From Brachionus manjavacas (lineage: Eukaryota; Rotifera; Eurotatoria; Ploima; Brachionidae): a stretch of 64,000 nt of DNA. Under the pieces are notes generated by a model, which searched no databases, was not told the origin of the DNA, and was given only the letters and a program-made list of their open reading frames with translations. The stretch is from assembly GCA_019054805.1 (NCBI GenBank), contig JAHQIY010000002.1:5642001-5706000 (forward strand), written 5' to 3'. How positions within the stretch are numbered: the stretch's first letter is position 1; every line of letters begins with the position of its first letter. The translations under genes were made by a program, and so were the position numbers. Positions 43,674-56,940 of this stretch are shown here, in pieces.

Positions 43674-46600
43674 ATGCCTGGTTTAGAATTAAAGGGTATC
43701 GAAGTCAATTTTCCATTTGAGCCTTACCCTTGTCAAGTTGATTATATGACTAGTGTTTTGGAGAGCATAATTAAAGTAATTCAAAATTGATTTTAAATTT
43801 AATTAATAAAAATTTTATTAGAAAAAAAATGCTATCCTGGAATCACCGACTGGCACTGGTAAAACGCTATGTCTTTTGTGTTCCTCGATATCTTGGTTGA
43901 TTTCCGCTAAAGCTGACATGCAATTTGCTACTGTTCAACGTGAACTTGATGACATTGATCCAATACGTCCGAATTTAATTAATAAAAGTATTTTGTTAAA
44001 ATAAAAATGAATTTATTAATTATTAAAAATCAGGTGGTATAAACGATCAAAATGATAATAATAAGAAACTAGCTTACCCGAAAATCATTTATGCTTCAAG
44101 AACTCATTCTCAATTAACTCAAGTGATCAAAGAATTAAAAATGACTCAATACAAGTAATTTTTTAATTAAAAAAAAAATAAAAATTCTAATTATTATAAA
44201 TAACTTAGAGATGTTAAAACATGTGCAATCGGTTCGAGAGACCAGTTGTGTATTAATCCACAGGTCAATCAACAAAAAAATTACACAACAAAATTGAATA
44301 TGTGTAAGGCAAAGGTTAATGCAAAAACATGTTTTTTCTACAATAATGTAGAAAGTAAATATTTTAAAATTAATTTAAAATGATTTAAATTTAAAATAAT
44401 TAAGATGTCATACCCGAGCTAAAAGCTATGACCACAGTAGACATTGAGGACTTAAATGCATTTGGAAATAAACACAAGTTTTCATTTTTTTTTTATCAAA
44501 TCTTAAATTGATAAATTATTAAATTTAAATTCATTTTTTCAGATGCTGTCCGTACTACACGGCACGTAATCTCAAAGAAGGAGCTGACATTTTATTCATG
44601 CCTTACAATTATCTATTAGATAAAAAAGTAATTTTAATGTATTCATTTAAAGATTTTTTAATATTTTTTTAAAGCTTCGTAAATCAAATAATATTGATAT
44701 GAATAACACAGTGGTTATTTTTGATGAAGCTCATAATGTGGTTGGTGAAAATTAACTAAAATAGATTTATGTTCTGATAAAAAATTTGACTAAAGGAAAG
44801 AGTTTGCGAAGACAGTGCATCGGCTGAATTCTCTACCACTGATATTGCTAGTGCCATGAGTGAAATTGATTTTTTGCTGGATGAAATTCAGAAAATACCA
44901 GATGAGGATTCAAATTTTCGAGAAGATGACCCGAATGATTTAGAAAATTTGGGAAACGCAATGGCAAACATGCCAGCAACTTTAGAAGAACTTAAAGATA
45001 TATTATTAATTTTGAAATCGCTTGAAGAAGAGCTTGATAGTATTAAAATTCAAGGCCAAGATGGCATAACAAAATCAGCAGTTTTTCTTTTCGAGTTATT
45101 AAATAAATGCAATATTAGTTTTGATCGTAGAGGCTACATTTTTGATATATTACAACGTTTACTTCAATATTTTGGAGCCCAAACTCCAAGTGTCAAACAT
45201 CATAACGGAGCTTCTTTGGGAAAATTTTTAGACTTCATGCAAACAGTTTTTTCTGATAATACAGTGTCAGATGATGGATCTGGTGACATTAATAAAAAAA
45301 TAAAAAAAATTTCACAATTCTACAAAGTATTTATTTTATTTATTTTTTTTAAATTAAAATAAAAAATTTATCTTTTACAAATATTTAAGGTTTATATAAA
45401 AAACGACAACTTAAAAGGGAGAATGATTTGCTTTTGGTGTCTATGTCCTGGTTATAGCATGCAAGATTTGCTAGCTGAAGGCGCCAGGTGCATCATTTTA
45501 ACATCTGGAACGCTTTCACCAATTAGTACCTTTAAAGAAGAAATGAAAATGTAAATATTATTTTTTTCATATTCAAAAAAATGATGTTAAATTTGTAGTT
45601 CCATTTTTTTGGCCAACTTTTTAGTCTATTTTAGGCTTTTTTTCTCAAAATGAAATTTGGTTTTACACATTAAGTAAAAGAATCAATTGCTTAATTTGAG
45701 CAAGAAAACCTAAGAAAACCTTTTTAATTTAATTTCAATTCAATGTGTGGTTCACATTTTTCAAAATTAAATATTTTTTAAACATAAAATAATTTAAGTT
45801 TTTAAATTCAAATTTATCATTAAGGACTTATTTTGAAAATTTGCCTTCTGATTTAACTAAAAATTAAATATAAATATTAATTTGTATAAAAATTTTATTA
45901 GACCGTTTGATGTTGTCTTGGAAAATCCTCATATAATCAAGGAAAGCCAAATAAAAGTTTTATCTGTGAACAAAGGTCCAGATAATGTTGTCTTATCATC
46001 AAAATATACAAACAGAGACTCAGAAAACTATATTAAATCATTAGGTGAAACAATTCAGAGTTTTTGTAGAATTGTTCCTCATGGAGTACTAGTATTTTTT
46101 CCATCCTATAGAGCTTTGGAAAGTGCTCTTAATTCATGGAGGGTAAATTTATTCAAAAATTTAAATCAAAATAAATTTTTGATGTAAAAAGAAATATAAT
46201 TTATGGAATAAAATTGGGGATGTAAAAAGTATTTTTATTGAGTCTAAAAATAGTAAAGATTGCAATGAAACTGTTCTAAAATACTACGAAAAGATAAAAG
46301 ATAGAAGATGTAATGGTGCAATCATGTTTGCTGTGTGCCGTGGCAAAATAAGCGAAGGGATTGATTTTAATGATAATAATGGTCGAGCGGTCATAGTTAC
46401 CGGTTTGCCTTTCCCACTGTACACAGATCCTAGAGTCATTCTTAAAAGACAATATTTGGACGAACACAAAACTTCAAGTGGAACCCTTTGGTACAATCAG
46501 CAAACTTATCGGGCTGTCAACCAAGCCATTGGAAGAGTTATTCGTCATAAAAACGACTATGGAGCTATTTTATTATGCGATGAACGTTTTAGTCAAATGT

Positions 46601-47671
46601 CTTCGATATCGCAATTGCCAGGATGGATGAGAGGACATATGAAGAAAATAAATGAATACAATTCAGCTTTGGATGAACTAGGAAAATTTTTTAATGTAGC
46701 AGTTGAAAAAGTAAGCTGAAATTTTTTAAAATTTAGAAAATTTTACTTGTTTGCTTATAATATTCAATTAGCGTATATTTTCTTTGATTTTTTTTGTCTT
46801 AATCATTTATTTAATGTCTAATTAGTAGACAAATAATTTATTTTAACAAAAGTATTTTAAAAATTAAAGGAAAAAATAAATTAAATTTTTTCCTTATTTT
46901 TTAATTAAAAATTTTCACCACTTGGCAAAAGAGGAAAAGCCATAAATGTTAAATTTATTATAGCAAAAAAAAGTCCCAAAGTATAAATAACAGCCTTAAA
47001 AAATTCTTAAGTATCCGGTTGTACCCAAAATTCCAAGTCTTCAGTCAAATGTTTCTTATGTTCAAGTTGAGGGTCATATGAAACATAAAGAACAAGGTGG
47101 TGATATGATGGTCGATATATGCAGTGCTTATGGATCCCAGAAACCAGCTATTCAAGTCAATACGGATTCAGTTGAATCAAAAAATTTTTATGATGCTCTC
47201 GGTCAATCAAAATCAGCTATGACCAGTGTGGAACCATTTAACTTTGGAACGAATAGAATGGATAGCGATGAAAACAATTTTAAACTTATTCTACAGAAAC
47301 GTAAAATGGAAGAGGCAAAGAACGGTAAATGTAGAGTGGTAATTAAAGATACAGTCAGTGTTGCTGAAACAAAGACAGAAAAACTAAATGATAGCAAAGC
47401 TTTGTTGCAAAAAATAGCGAATATTTTAACCAAAGAAGATTATCAGGTTTTTAAAGTTGCATTGAGCAATTTTTATACAGCTAAAAAAAATTCTGACAAT
47501 GAAAAGAAAATTAAATACTATAAAATTTTAAGAAGCTTGTTTTCCAAAGATTTAGAGTTTTTTGCAGAGATCGAAAAATTTATTCAATTTACAGGTGTAT
47601 TTAAAGAAAAACAAGCAGATACCGAGAAAAAGACAACAAATTTAAAACGGAAAATTGATGATTGTAATTGA
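43674..47671 (+). CDS. RTEL1: RTEL1, regulator of telomere elongation helicase 1
   Basis: Twelve exons join in frame to about 956 residues: 43674-43775, 43822-43987, 44034-44154, 44209-44354, 44405-44477, 44543-44627, 44675-44740, 44796-45326, 45390-45550, 45902-46142, 46192-46710 and 47012-47671. The N terminus ([16 protein letters not shown]) and Walker [10 protein letters not shown] (about 41-49) fit RTEL1 rather than DDX11 or FANCJ. Motif Ia is [11 protein letters not shown]. Iron-sulphur cysteines lie in [19 protein letters not shown] and [11 protein letters not shown]. The helicase box is [10 protein letters not shown] (about 248-251). Later motifs are [38 protein letters not shown] and [17 protein letters not shown]. 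The last exon carries a harmonin-N-like helical domain ([20 protein letters not shown]). I see no C-terminal C4C4 RING or PIP box. RTEL1 unwinds T-loops, G-quadruplexes and D-loops in the nucleus. The donor of intron 7 is GTTGGTG, weaker than the rest. Confidence 0.95.
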
Positions 47672-49148
47672 AAAATTGTAAATTTATTTAAAATATTTTT
47701 TTTTGATTCAAATTTTTTATAAATACAAATTCCTTGCTTATTTATGCAATTTTTTTAATACCTTAAAACAATTTTTACAAAATTTATTTTTTATCTCAAT
47801 AAAATAATTCCTCTTCTTTTCATTAAGGATAAAAGGAGAGGTTGGTAAAATCATTTCAGTAAATTTTAAGCAACGGGTCTGTTATCATAGTTTTACTCAA
47901 CCGAACCGGATTACCTTTTGATTAAAAAATTCGAAACAATTAATTGTGATCAAATAAATCTTCAATTTAAAAAAAAAAATATTCAAAAAAATTTAGCTTT
48001 AATTTAAGGAACAGTAGAAATCTAATTGAAATTGAACCAATCTCAAAAATGATTGAAAGTGAAAGAAAAATTTTAAAATAATGTTAATCTTTCTTTATGA
48101 CAACGTTATGAAGATCAACCTTGAAATTTAATTGAAAATAGGATTCGAATTGTGTATTTTTGAAAACATACGTCACAACATAAAGATGTCAAAAATTAAA
48201 ATCATAGCAATATAAAATTTAATGAAATTTAGTTTGATTAATTAAAAAACCTTCTAAATTTAGGCGAACTACTTATTATTGTACTGAAATCATTAATCAA
48301 ATAAAATTTTATTGAAGAGTAAATTTTATAAAAAATGACAAGTATTATTAAAATTTAATTTAAAAAAACTTTTAAAATTTTATTTCATAAATCTAAACTA
48401 TTTCAACAATTGAGCGATTTATTTAAAAAGCTTTCATTAAAAATTCCAAAAAAAATTTGATAGAAACACGAAAACATAAAGTTAGGGTCATCTGAACTTC
48501 TAAAAATAAATTAAATTTTTTAATCAATTGTTTCTAAATGAAGGATAAATTATAAAAAAACTTAAACTTTAAATCATTATTTATGTGCACCTACTTCGTC
48601 AACATTATCAGAAAAAAAAATACCATTCCAATTTCGACCTGAGATTCGAACCGGAGTGATTTTGATTTTTAATTTTTTTATTCAAAAAAATCTTCAATAG
48701 GACAAAAATTCTTTTTCACAAAATAGTCTGTGCTGTTTTAATAAATTCTAATCAAATAAAAATTTTCGAATAAATTCCTCTTTTCAAAAAATCAATAAAT
48801 TTAAAATTTTTTTTTATTAAAATTTAAAAATCTAAAATCAACATAGACAACACATAAGAGAACAACCAAAAGCGAATTTCTACTTGCACTTTTTGAAATC
48901 AAAAATACAACTTAGAATTCAAAATTGCATACATAATTTGCAAGCGAATAATTTTTTTATTAAAAAAATTCGTACGTAAGCATATTCCTCTACTAAATGT
49001 TTTGAAAAGACACATAGGCATAAGTTAAAAAAATTTTAATTTTATTTCAAAATTTGTATTTGCCTTTTAAAAAACCCGAGAAAATTAGTCGAATTTAGCC
49101 TTTTTAAATTTAAAACACTATTTAAATCAATCAAGAAAAATCGTTACC
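47672..49148. other. Intergenic DNA between RTEL1 and ARFGAP
   Basis: AT-rich and gene-free. On the minus strand GGTTCGAATCTC at 48641-48652 is a good match to a pol III B box, followed by CAGGTCGAAATTGG, but no tRNA fold can be built; it may be a SINE relic. Confidence 0.45.
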
Positions 49149-50725
49149 ATGTCTTCCCAAGAGCCAACAAAAAACGATGTTGATACCATACTGAAAAGAG
49201 TCCGTTCACTGGCGGCAAATAAGTGCTGTTTTGACTGTGGCGCAAAAAACCCCACATGGTCATCGATAACTTACGGCATTCTAATTTGTATCGATTGTTC
49301 CGCGACACATAGATCTCTAGGCGTTCATGTATCGTTTGTAAAATCGACACAACTAGATGTCAACTGGACTTGGCTGCAGCTCAGGTCGATGCAAGTGGGC
49401 GGCAATGCCAATGCTTTGGCTTTTTTCGAACAACAAAACTGCACCACTAAGGACTCTCAGCAAAAATACAACAGTCGTGCTGCTCAAATGTATAGAGAAA
49501 AACTGCACCAATTGGCACTAAAGACTCAAAGAACCTACGGAACCAAACTTATGATAGACGACGGAGCTGTTCATCCATCGCCACAAGCCAAATCAGAAAC
49601 AGACTTTTTTAATGATGCTGTTCTAGTTGAGAATACAATAAAGCCAGTTTCATTAAATCCAATTAAAGAGCCTGTAATTGAGGACAAAAGTCATGAAGGT
49701 CCAAATGTGGCTCCGCTGACAAGTGCCGAGAGTGCACAGCCGTCATCCCAGGTCAAATCGAGCATAATGCAAAAAAAGCCCATACAGGCTAAAAAAAAAG
49801 GTCTTGGCGCTCAAAAAGTGAACACCGACTTCAAGGAAATAGAAAAAGCTATTTCGGAACAAGAACGTTTGAAAGAGTTGGAGAAGCAGCAAGTGATTAA
49901 GAACAAGGAAGAGCAGGAAAAGACACTAGAGAAGCAAATGGCTTCGATGAAACTAGCGTACAATAATTTGGATAAGCAACGCGAGAAGGCCGAAGAAAAA
50001 TTTAAATCTGATCCAAAAAAATCTGAAAATTTGGAAAGGCTCGGAATGGCTGCTGGTGCTCGTGGAACTGGTATTAGTCATAGTGCGGTGAGTGATATGC
50101 AAATAATTCAACAAGATGATGTGTCAGCTCAGTCGAAGAAATCCTCGTTTTTTGACGATTTCGAAGGTGGTTTTAGTTCAAAATCAAGTGGTTTTAATTC
50201 TAGAGAGAATGAATTGGATGATATGTTCCGAGGATTTGGACCATGTATTTTAAAATTCTTTTTTTTTTTTTTTTTTTTTATTCTTATTCTAAAGCTTCTA
50301 AATCCGACTGGGTTGTGGTAGATAAATTTGCAGATGAAAGCTCAAATAAAACCTCTTCTATTATGACAATTGATGGTGATTTTAAAAAGCCTAGTTATTC
50401 TGACTTTAGTTCGAAGACTAGTTCAATGTCAAGTTCGAACGGCGATGCGTCCAAACGTTTTGCCAATGCCAAAGCGATTTCAAGTGAGCAGTATTTTGGC
50501 AAAAATCAAATGTCAGAAAGCGATATTAATCAAGGTAGGTTAAATAGATTCCAAGGCAGTTCGGCCATATCGTCAGACGATTTCTTTGGTGATGGTCAAG
50601 CAAAGCCCAAGCCCAGCTACAATTCCACAGAAATCGGCTTTATGAAGCAAGATTTCAAAGAAGGTGTCACCAAAGTTGCTGGTAAACTGTCAAATATGGC
50701 ATCGAATGTTATGAGCTCTTTGCAG
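49149..50725 (+). CDS. ARFGAP2/3: ARFGAP2/3-type ADP-ribosylation factor GTPase-activating protein
   Basis: Exons 49149-50244 and 50295-50725 join in phase (509 residues to the donor at 50726). The N-terminal ArfGAP domain has the zinc finger CCFDCGAKNPTWSSITYGIL then ICIDC, and the arginine finger in HRSLGVHVSFVKST, followed by LDVNWTWLQLRSMQVGGNAN. A Lys/Glu-rich coiled segment follows (about residues 225-290). The C-terminal GRM-type region is present: AISSDDFFGD and EIGFMKQDFKEGVTKVAGKL, then SNMASNVMSSLQ. ARFGAP2/3 promotes GTP hydrolysis on ARF1 at COPI coats of the Golgi. The intron at 50245-50294 contains a run of about 20 T. The family usually ends with a few residues such as DRYG after this point, so a short last exon must follow GTATTA at 50726; candidates are discussed separately. 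Confidence 0.92.
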
Positions 50726-53676
50726 GTATTAAAAAATCAAATTTTTTTGAACTTGATTCTGCATCATTGGATCACAGGTAGCTTAGGATTGAAAAATTTA
50801 AATCGATTAAAAATTTAAGTCTTGGATTTTTTTTCTCTAAAGATTTTTAAATAACACTTATTCATTTTTTTATCTAATGGTCTAATTGAACAAAAATAAG
50901 TATTTTTTCCTGGACTTCTATTAAATTTTTTAAATAGTTAAGTTAAAAAAATATTCCATTTCTATTTCAGAAACTTTATCACTATCATCCACCGAAGACA
51001 AATCTTTCTCTAACTCTTAACTAGAATGAAAATCATCAATTTCTTGAGCAGTATCGTCTCCAACATCATCGAGAAATAAAAAAAAATTAATAATAAAATG
51101 CTTAAATAGTCGGTAAAGACAATAATTCCAAAATCATATTTAAAAAAAATATTCATGTTTATTTAAAGATGTCCAAGTTTTCTCTGAATTTATTTGAATT
51201 TTAACTAACATGTATTTGTGACCTTAAAAGGTGATATGTTTTAAATCATGGATGTAATTTTTTGAATTTTAAATTCCCAAAATTTATTTGTATCAAGATT
51301 TTTACCAAGAATTAAGAACATTGATGAGAGTTAACCTTATTGTTTAATTTGTGTTTTAAAAAAAAGAATGCTTTAAATAAAAAAGACTGAATAAAAAATA
51401 TAAGAAATAGATAGAACGATACTTAAACTGTATAGAATCCAAGTAGAGTTTTAATAAATTTTAGTAATTTAAACTATTTTTCTTTTATCCAAGCGCTAAA
51501 TTTCTTCGATTTGAAGCAAATCGTGATTTTTGTCTTTTAAAAAATCTTCTTGAAGCACATTGCACTCTTATTTAACTTTATTGAAAAGGAGATTTAATCC
51601 TGATATACAATGGAACTATGTTAGATGCTCTTATTTAGACTTTTTCAACAATTTCGTAATCCATATTAAGTTAAAGAGCTCATGAGTTGATATAGCACTT
51701 CAAATGGGCTTTGATCAAAGATCCATACAATAGACGATATTTCACGTATTAAACTTAAATTTAATCATTACAGTAATTTAAAAAAAAATAAATGACCAAA
51801 AGATCATTCTTAAGAAAAAAACGTTCAAAATGAAAAATGCCAGTTCCACTTACCATTTTTGAATCATCCAAAGTTCGAAAACAATTAAGAACGGATCGGA
51901 AATTATACTAAAATTGAGACGATAAAGTTAGGAGTAATTTCTTTAGAACAGTTAATTTTGAAAAAATTTATATGATGAATTTTTAGAAATTTTTTTCTTA
52001 TCTAGAACAATTGCTTTCAACCACAGTCCCCTTAAAAGTTAAGAGGTAATATTGTTGCCTGATAGACACTATATAATATTTATATTTATTAACTCTTAAA
52101 TAAATTAAAACCAAGTTTTACGCAAGACTAACCTAAATCTACTCAAATTTAGCTTTATTTTCTCTGTATATTTTATTACATAAAATTAAAGTCATGCAAA
52201 TTAGCAAATTAAAATAAACAAATTAGTTAGAGTATGAAGAATGCTGACTCTTTCTTCTATTATTAGATTTAAAATTTATAATAATATCATAAATCACTGA
52301 CAATGTCTGTGTTTTTTATTTCTCTTCAAGTGAATCATTTTTTTTTATATTTCTTTTTATTTCCTTCTTGTTTTAATTATGCAAGTATTTGAAAGTATGA
52401 AAAATTTCCTGGAAATCATTATTATTTATTGATAAAAATAAATATTCGCCAGATTCGGCAAATACACACCAGATTCGGTGATCTTGAAATAAAATCAATT
52501 AATCAATAATTTTATTAAATAATTTTTTTTCGATATATATTTTGAAAAAAAAGCTTTGTAATGTTTGTTTTATTAAGTTTTTGTTTAAAAATTTAACTTA
52601 TGAAAAAAACTAAAATTTATAATTAAAAAATTGTCCTTTTATCTAAAGTAAAATAGACAAAAAAGTTGTTTTCATATTTTTTATTTTTTAAGTTAACTAT
52701 TAAAAATAATTCGAAAAAACCAAATTATAGCTATTTTTGTTCTCTAGATCCTTAAGCCATGCACTTTAATAATTTGCTAAAAAATATTCTCATCTCAAAA
52801 ATTTTTTCTAAAACACAAGTTTAAATAGTTCATCATGTAGAAATTTTAAATGCATTATTTTCAATTAATAATAATTTAACTTGAAATTGTTTACTCTATT
52901 TTTAATTCCGTCATCGGTGGTATTTTTTTCAAATGTTTAGATAAAAATTAAAGATTATAAAAAATAAAAAAATAGCGTTTGACACAATTTAAATTGAAAA
53001 AGATGAACAAACATGTACTATATGTGTACGTAGCAATTTTTTCAATTAAGATAAAAAAATATTTTCGATTGATCAGTCGAGTCTAATTAATATAAATATT
53101 TTTTTAATAATTTAAAATTTTCTCTATAATTAAATTTATGATTTTGTTGCTTTGAATCTTAAGAAAATATAAATGTTAAATATGGGACCATACACCTGAA
53201 ACATTTTTAAAAATTATTCAAGAAAATCCTATGATATCGATTTAAATTTTTTAATTGACAAAATTAAAAAAACATTAAGCATGTCTATAGAAAAAACTTG
53301 GTCTCAAAACTCCATGCATTTATGATAGAAAAATTTAAGACTCAATTTTTGAGCTACTTAGATCACTTTACTCTTGAGATAAAAAAATTTTAATTTAAAA
53401 AATCCTCAAAAAAATGATGCAGAATTTTTTCCAAAAAAATTTTAAATTTTTTTATTTAATGTTAAAATAGCGAAAAAATTGTAAGTTAAATGAAAGTTAA
53501 ATTAAATAAAAGAAATTATTTTATTTTTTTTAATAATTAATGTATGTGAAAGTTATAAACTTTTTGGTTTAGCTCTTTTGGTTCAGGATTTTAAGTTAAT
53601 TTTACTTTCTGTTTATGCTCATTATATAGTTAGCAAATTAATGCCTAATTTTAAATAAATTTTTTAATTAATCTAG
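50726..53676. other. Long ARFGAP last intron or intergenic DNA
   Basis: AT-rich DNA with no gene. A strong acceptor (TTTCTATTTCAG, ending about 50971) opens a 17-codon frame to TAG that could also terminate ARFGAP. On the minus strand, 50960-51080 reads as an acidic Asp/Glu/Ser-rich segment with a stop, like the start of some transposases. CCAGATTCGG is repeated at 52449 and 52473. Confidence 0.4.
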
Positions 53677-53688
53677 GATCGACTATGA
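53677..53688 (+). other. Candidate terminal exon of the ARFGAP gene
   Basis: After an acceptor ending ATTAATCTAG, the phase-0 sequence reads Asp-Arg-Leu-stop. ARFGAP2/3 proteins usually end in Gln-Asp-Arg-Tyr-Gly-Ser or similar, and exon 2 ends in Gln in phase 0, so Gln-Asp-Arg would be restored. AATAAA-type signals follow near 53735. The implied intron of 2.95 kb is very long for this genome, and the short match could be chance. Confidence 0.35.
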
Positions 53689-55696
53689 AAAGCTGCAAGC
53701 GACCAACCAAATCACAATCCAACCACAAAAGCAATTTGAAATAAATTAATAAAAAAATATTATTTTTTTAAAAATCGTTGTTGTATTTTGACAAAAAATA
53801 AATGGCTCTTTCAAAATAGATAACCATCGTGATATAATCATCAGGCAGTTTATAAAATTATTTATTTTTTTCGAAACGTTGACAAAATAAAATTTAAACA
53901 ATAAAATATATTTTTCTAAAATTTAATTAAATATTTGCATTTTAAGCTATTTAATTAGCTATTTAAAAGGTCGTCCCACATTGTCTCGCATTGTCCCATT
54001 TTGCTGTTCCTAATACCGAATCACGGCCATTAATCAATTCGAATGCATTTGGTCAAATTGCACTACAACCGAATGCTTAATTAAGTTTCATACTATCATA
54101 CAATTTTCAATTCGAGCTTAAGGTCTATTTAATAAATGAATCATGGATTCTTTTATTCTTTTTAAATTCAGTATCATTTACTTAATTTGACCATAAATTT
54201 CCTAGCTATCCTAATTGCTCAAATTAAAAAAATTTAGATTATATTTTGAAAATATTAAAACGAGAACCGAACGAAAAAGATTTTAGCGATTATTTTTTTA
54301 GCATGCAAAAAAAACAGAACCATAACCTCAAGTTTAATACCTAATTACCTCAGGGCTCTCTAAAATAACTTTTATTGACACTTTCTATCAAATTTTTATT
54401 TTAAATTAAGTAAAAGCGTTGTATTTTTTATATAAACTTTAATAATAATAATAATAAAAAAATTTGATTATAAGCAAATTTTCAGTTAATTTAGATTGAT
54501 ACGCAAATTAATTTTTATTTATTTCCATCGAAAAAAAAGGTAAAAGCATTCCATAATTAAATTAAGCTTTTAAAATTTTTGAAACTAGAAATCAAAAAAT
54601 TTTTTTATATATAAATTTAATGAAGATTTCTTCAATATTTAATTTTATTTGAACAAGATAAAATTTTGTGTGGATTTTTTTATTCATAGTCAAAATTTTA
54701 AAATTTAAGAAAGCTAATAATATCGTAGACACTTGTAAGATTTGTTTTATGGTTGAGTTGGATTATTATTTTGGAAAAAAGTGTGTACCAGCTTGAGTCA
54801 AGATTGGCCTTAATAATGTAATAATCTAATGCTGTCATTTATGGACGCCTATGGCAAAAATTGATAAGGTCATCAATACTAAATTAATAAACATTTGTTT
54901 CAAGTCAGTGTAATTTTTTTTGTACATTGCTTTAGATCAAATCAGCCAAATGCGCCCTGAAATAAAGAAATTTTCTATTTTCAATTTAATCAATTTATTT
55001 ATTAAGTAAACTAATGGTTATTTTGATAAACTTTCTAAGAAAATAATAATTAGTTGGACCAAATAGCTTGGCTTTAACGCAATTGGTATATTAAAAAAAT
55101 TGACGACAAACAGCGACACATATCTTAATTAAGTATTAAAATTTTGATTTAGACAAGATTTCGGCTACAACATGTTCAATTGGTGAGTCAAGCACTGAGT
55201 TATAAATTATTTTTTATTAAAAATTTTAAAAATATCTTAATAGCAGAAGGCAAAATTTTTATGTTTTTTTTTAGTTAACCTGACACAAGTCTAAATTTGG
55301 TAGAAACAGTTTGCATCATTGAAACTCATTCTCATACAATTTAGATGACATTTTAAGAGTGAAGAAAAAAATTTTTTTTAATTATTTATTTAGTATCCAC
55401 TTTGTTGATTAAACTTTATGAGAAAAGACAAAAAAACTTGAATTTATCGTTTCCAAACGAGTAGATATTAACTTGATTGGTAGCAATTGTCGCAAAAAGA
55501 CACGAGTTTTTTTGATAAAGACTTGACCAAGCCGAAAATAGCTTGATTTAATTAGGCAGTCAAGAGAATCAAAATGATATAAATTAATGCTTAATTTAGA
55601 GTTTTATTAACTTTTAATCAAGGCTATTTAAAATCATTATTTTTGTTGGATCTAGATTTTATTGTCGATGGTCTCGAATTTTAATCCTAATCAATA
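53689..55696. other. Intergenic AT-rich DNA
   Basis: No frame or repeat of note. A small TAA/ATA run lies near 54440. Confidence 0.5.
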
Positions 55697-56387
55697 ATGG
55701 ATTTTTTGAATAAAAAATTTAAAATAAACAAAAACGACAGTCAGTATTTGACCAAATTTCAAGTAAAGAAAGCCCAATTTTTATTTGAAAATGACTATTT
55801 CATTTGGAATGAGGCCGAAATGTACCTAAGGTTTCATGAGTTTTTTTCCTATTCGGTCAACCCGGACCATTTGTATGAAAACGTGTGCCGGACAACAAGA
55901 GTCGTCTTCAAAATGATACACAGTGTCCACTTTTCCGCCACAGAATCCAATGCCGCTCATCTTAAATTCTACGAAGTTTTGGTAAATAATAAAAATGAAA
56001 GCATTTTTTGCCAAAAATAATTATCTTTTTAGGATGCTTGGGGAGCATTGTCTTTGTATATAAAAAAAAATGATTCATTCCCATCTGAGTTTATAAATTG
56101 GTTCAAATCAATTTTCGAAATTTATCAATCAAAAGATCAGAACATAAATTTTGAAACCATCTTGCGACTGTTTTTAATAGCCGGAAGCAATGAAAAATTG
56201 GCAATTAATGCGTACCAGATCATGACTGCAGTGAGTTCATTAAATAAAAATAAAAGGAAAAATGTTAATAATCTTACAGTTTCTTATTCTTATATTTTCT
56301 AATATTTTATGTGCAATATTTCAGAATTTTTTTTTGGATTTTCAGAAACATTGCACAAATGCACTAGAAAAGAATATGAAAATGTAA
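55697..56387 (+). CDS. Probable divergent EF-hand protein (sarcoplasmic calcium-binding/calexcitin type)
   Basis: Exon 1 is 55697-55981 (95 codons) and exon 2 is 56033-56230 (66 codons), both phase 0 with a 51-base intron. A short last exon is likely at 56346-56387, or from 56325 with an earlier acceptor, giving 175-182 residues. The order of hydrophobic and aromatic positions resembles invertebrate sarcoplasmic calcium-binding proteins: an opening FLNKKFKI, a middle AWGALSLYIK, then INWFKSIFEIYQSKDQNINF with ETILRLFLIAGSNEKLA. In that family the last stretch is an EF-hand (FDKNxDGxIxxxEF). Here the loops have lost most of the acidic ligands and the Gly (YQSKDQNIN), so calcium binding is doubtful. 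The length fits the family. The identification rests on pattern, not on a clear motif. Confidence 0.5.
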
Positions 56388-56940
56388 GATTATTTAAATT
56401 TTTTCAATTAAAAAATAATTTAAAAAATATTGGCAATAATTATTTTTCACATATGGGAACTTTTTTCATTCAATTTTAGTTTTTGGATTTCAAAATAAAG
56501 TCTTGCTAAATCCTACCTGCTTAATTAAGAAAAAGGACAGAATTATTTATATTTAATTGATAATGTTTGTGAGATTTATAGTTTTTAGGCATAAAATCAA
56601 ATCATATAAATAATTTTTAATGTATAATAATCATCTTTGGAATAGTTAATTTTCTCTTTATTTTTTTCAATTTTTTTGTTAATTTTTTTATTGATTTGAA
56701 TTTTAATAAGAAAATTAATGAAGTTTTCCATGATTCCTTCGATTTTAAACTTAAATCTTTTAATCAAGATTTTTATTTTAATTGCTAAGACTACATTAAA
56801 ATATCACGCACAATTTTTAAATGATTTTTTTATAGTGGCTTATATTTCTTGTAGTAGTAAAAATATAAAAAAATTAGAAAAAATATTTTTAAATGTAGAA
56901 AAAATACTTGAGAAAATAGAAAAAAAAATGTTAGTTTTTT
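56388..56940. other. Intergenic AT-rich DNA
   Basis: No gene. The plus-strand frame at 56718-57038 is AT-driven in its first two thirds and is the opposite strand of the transposase remnant in its last third. Confidence 0.4.

Noticed and set aside
48600-48720. Possible tRNA on the minus strand at a good B box
   Set aside because: No A box at the right distance and no acceptor or anticodon stems.
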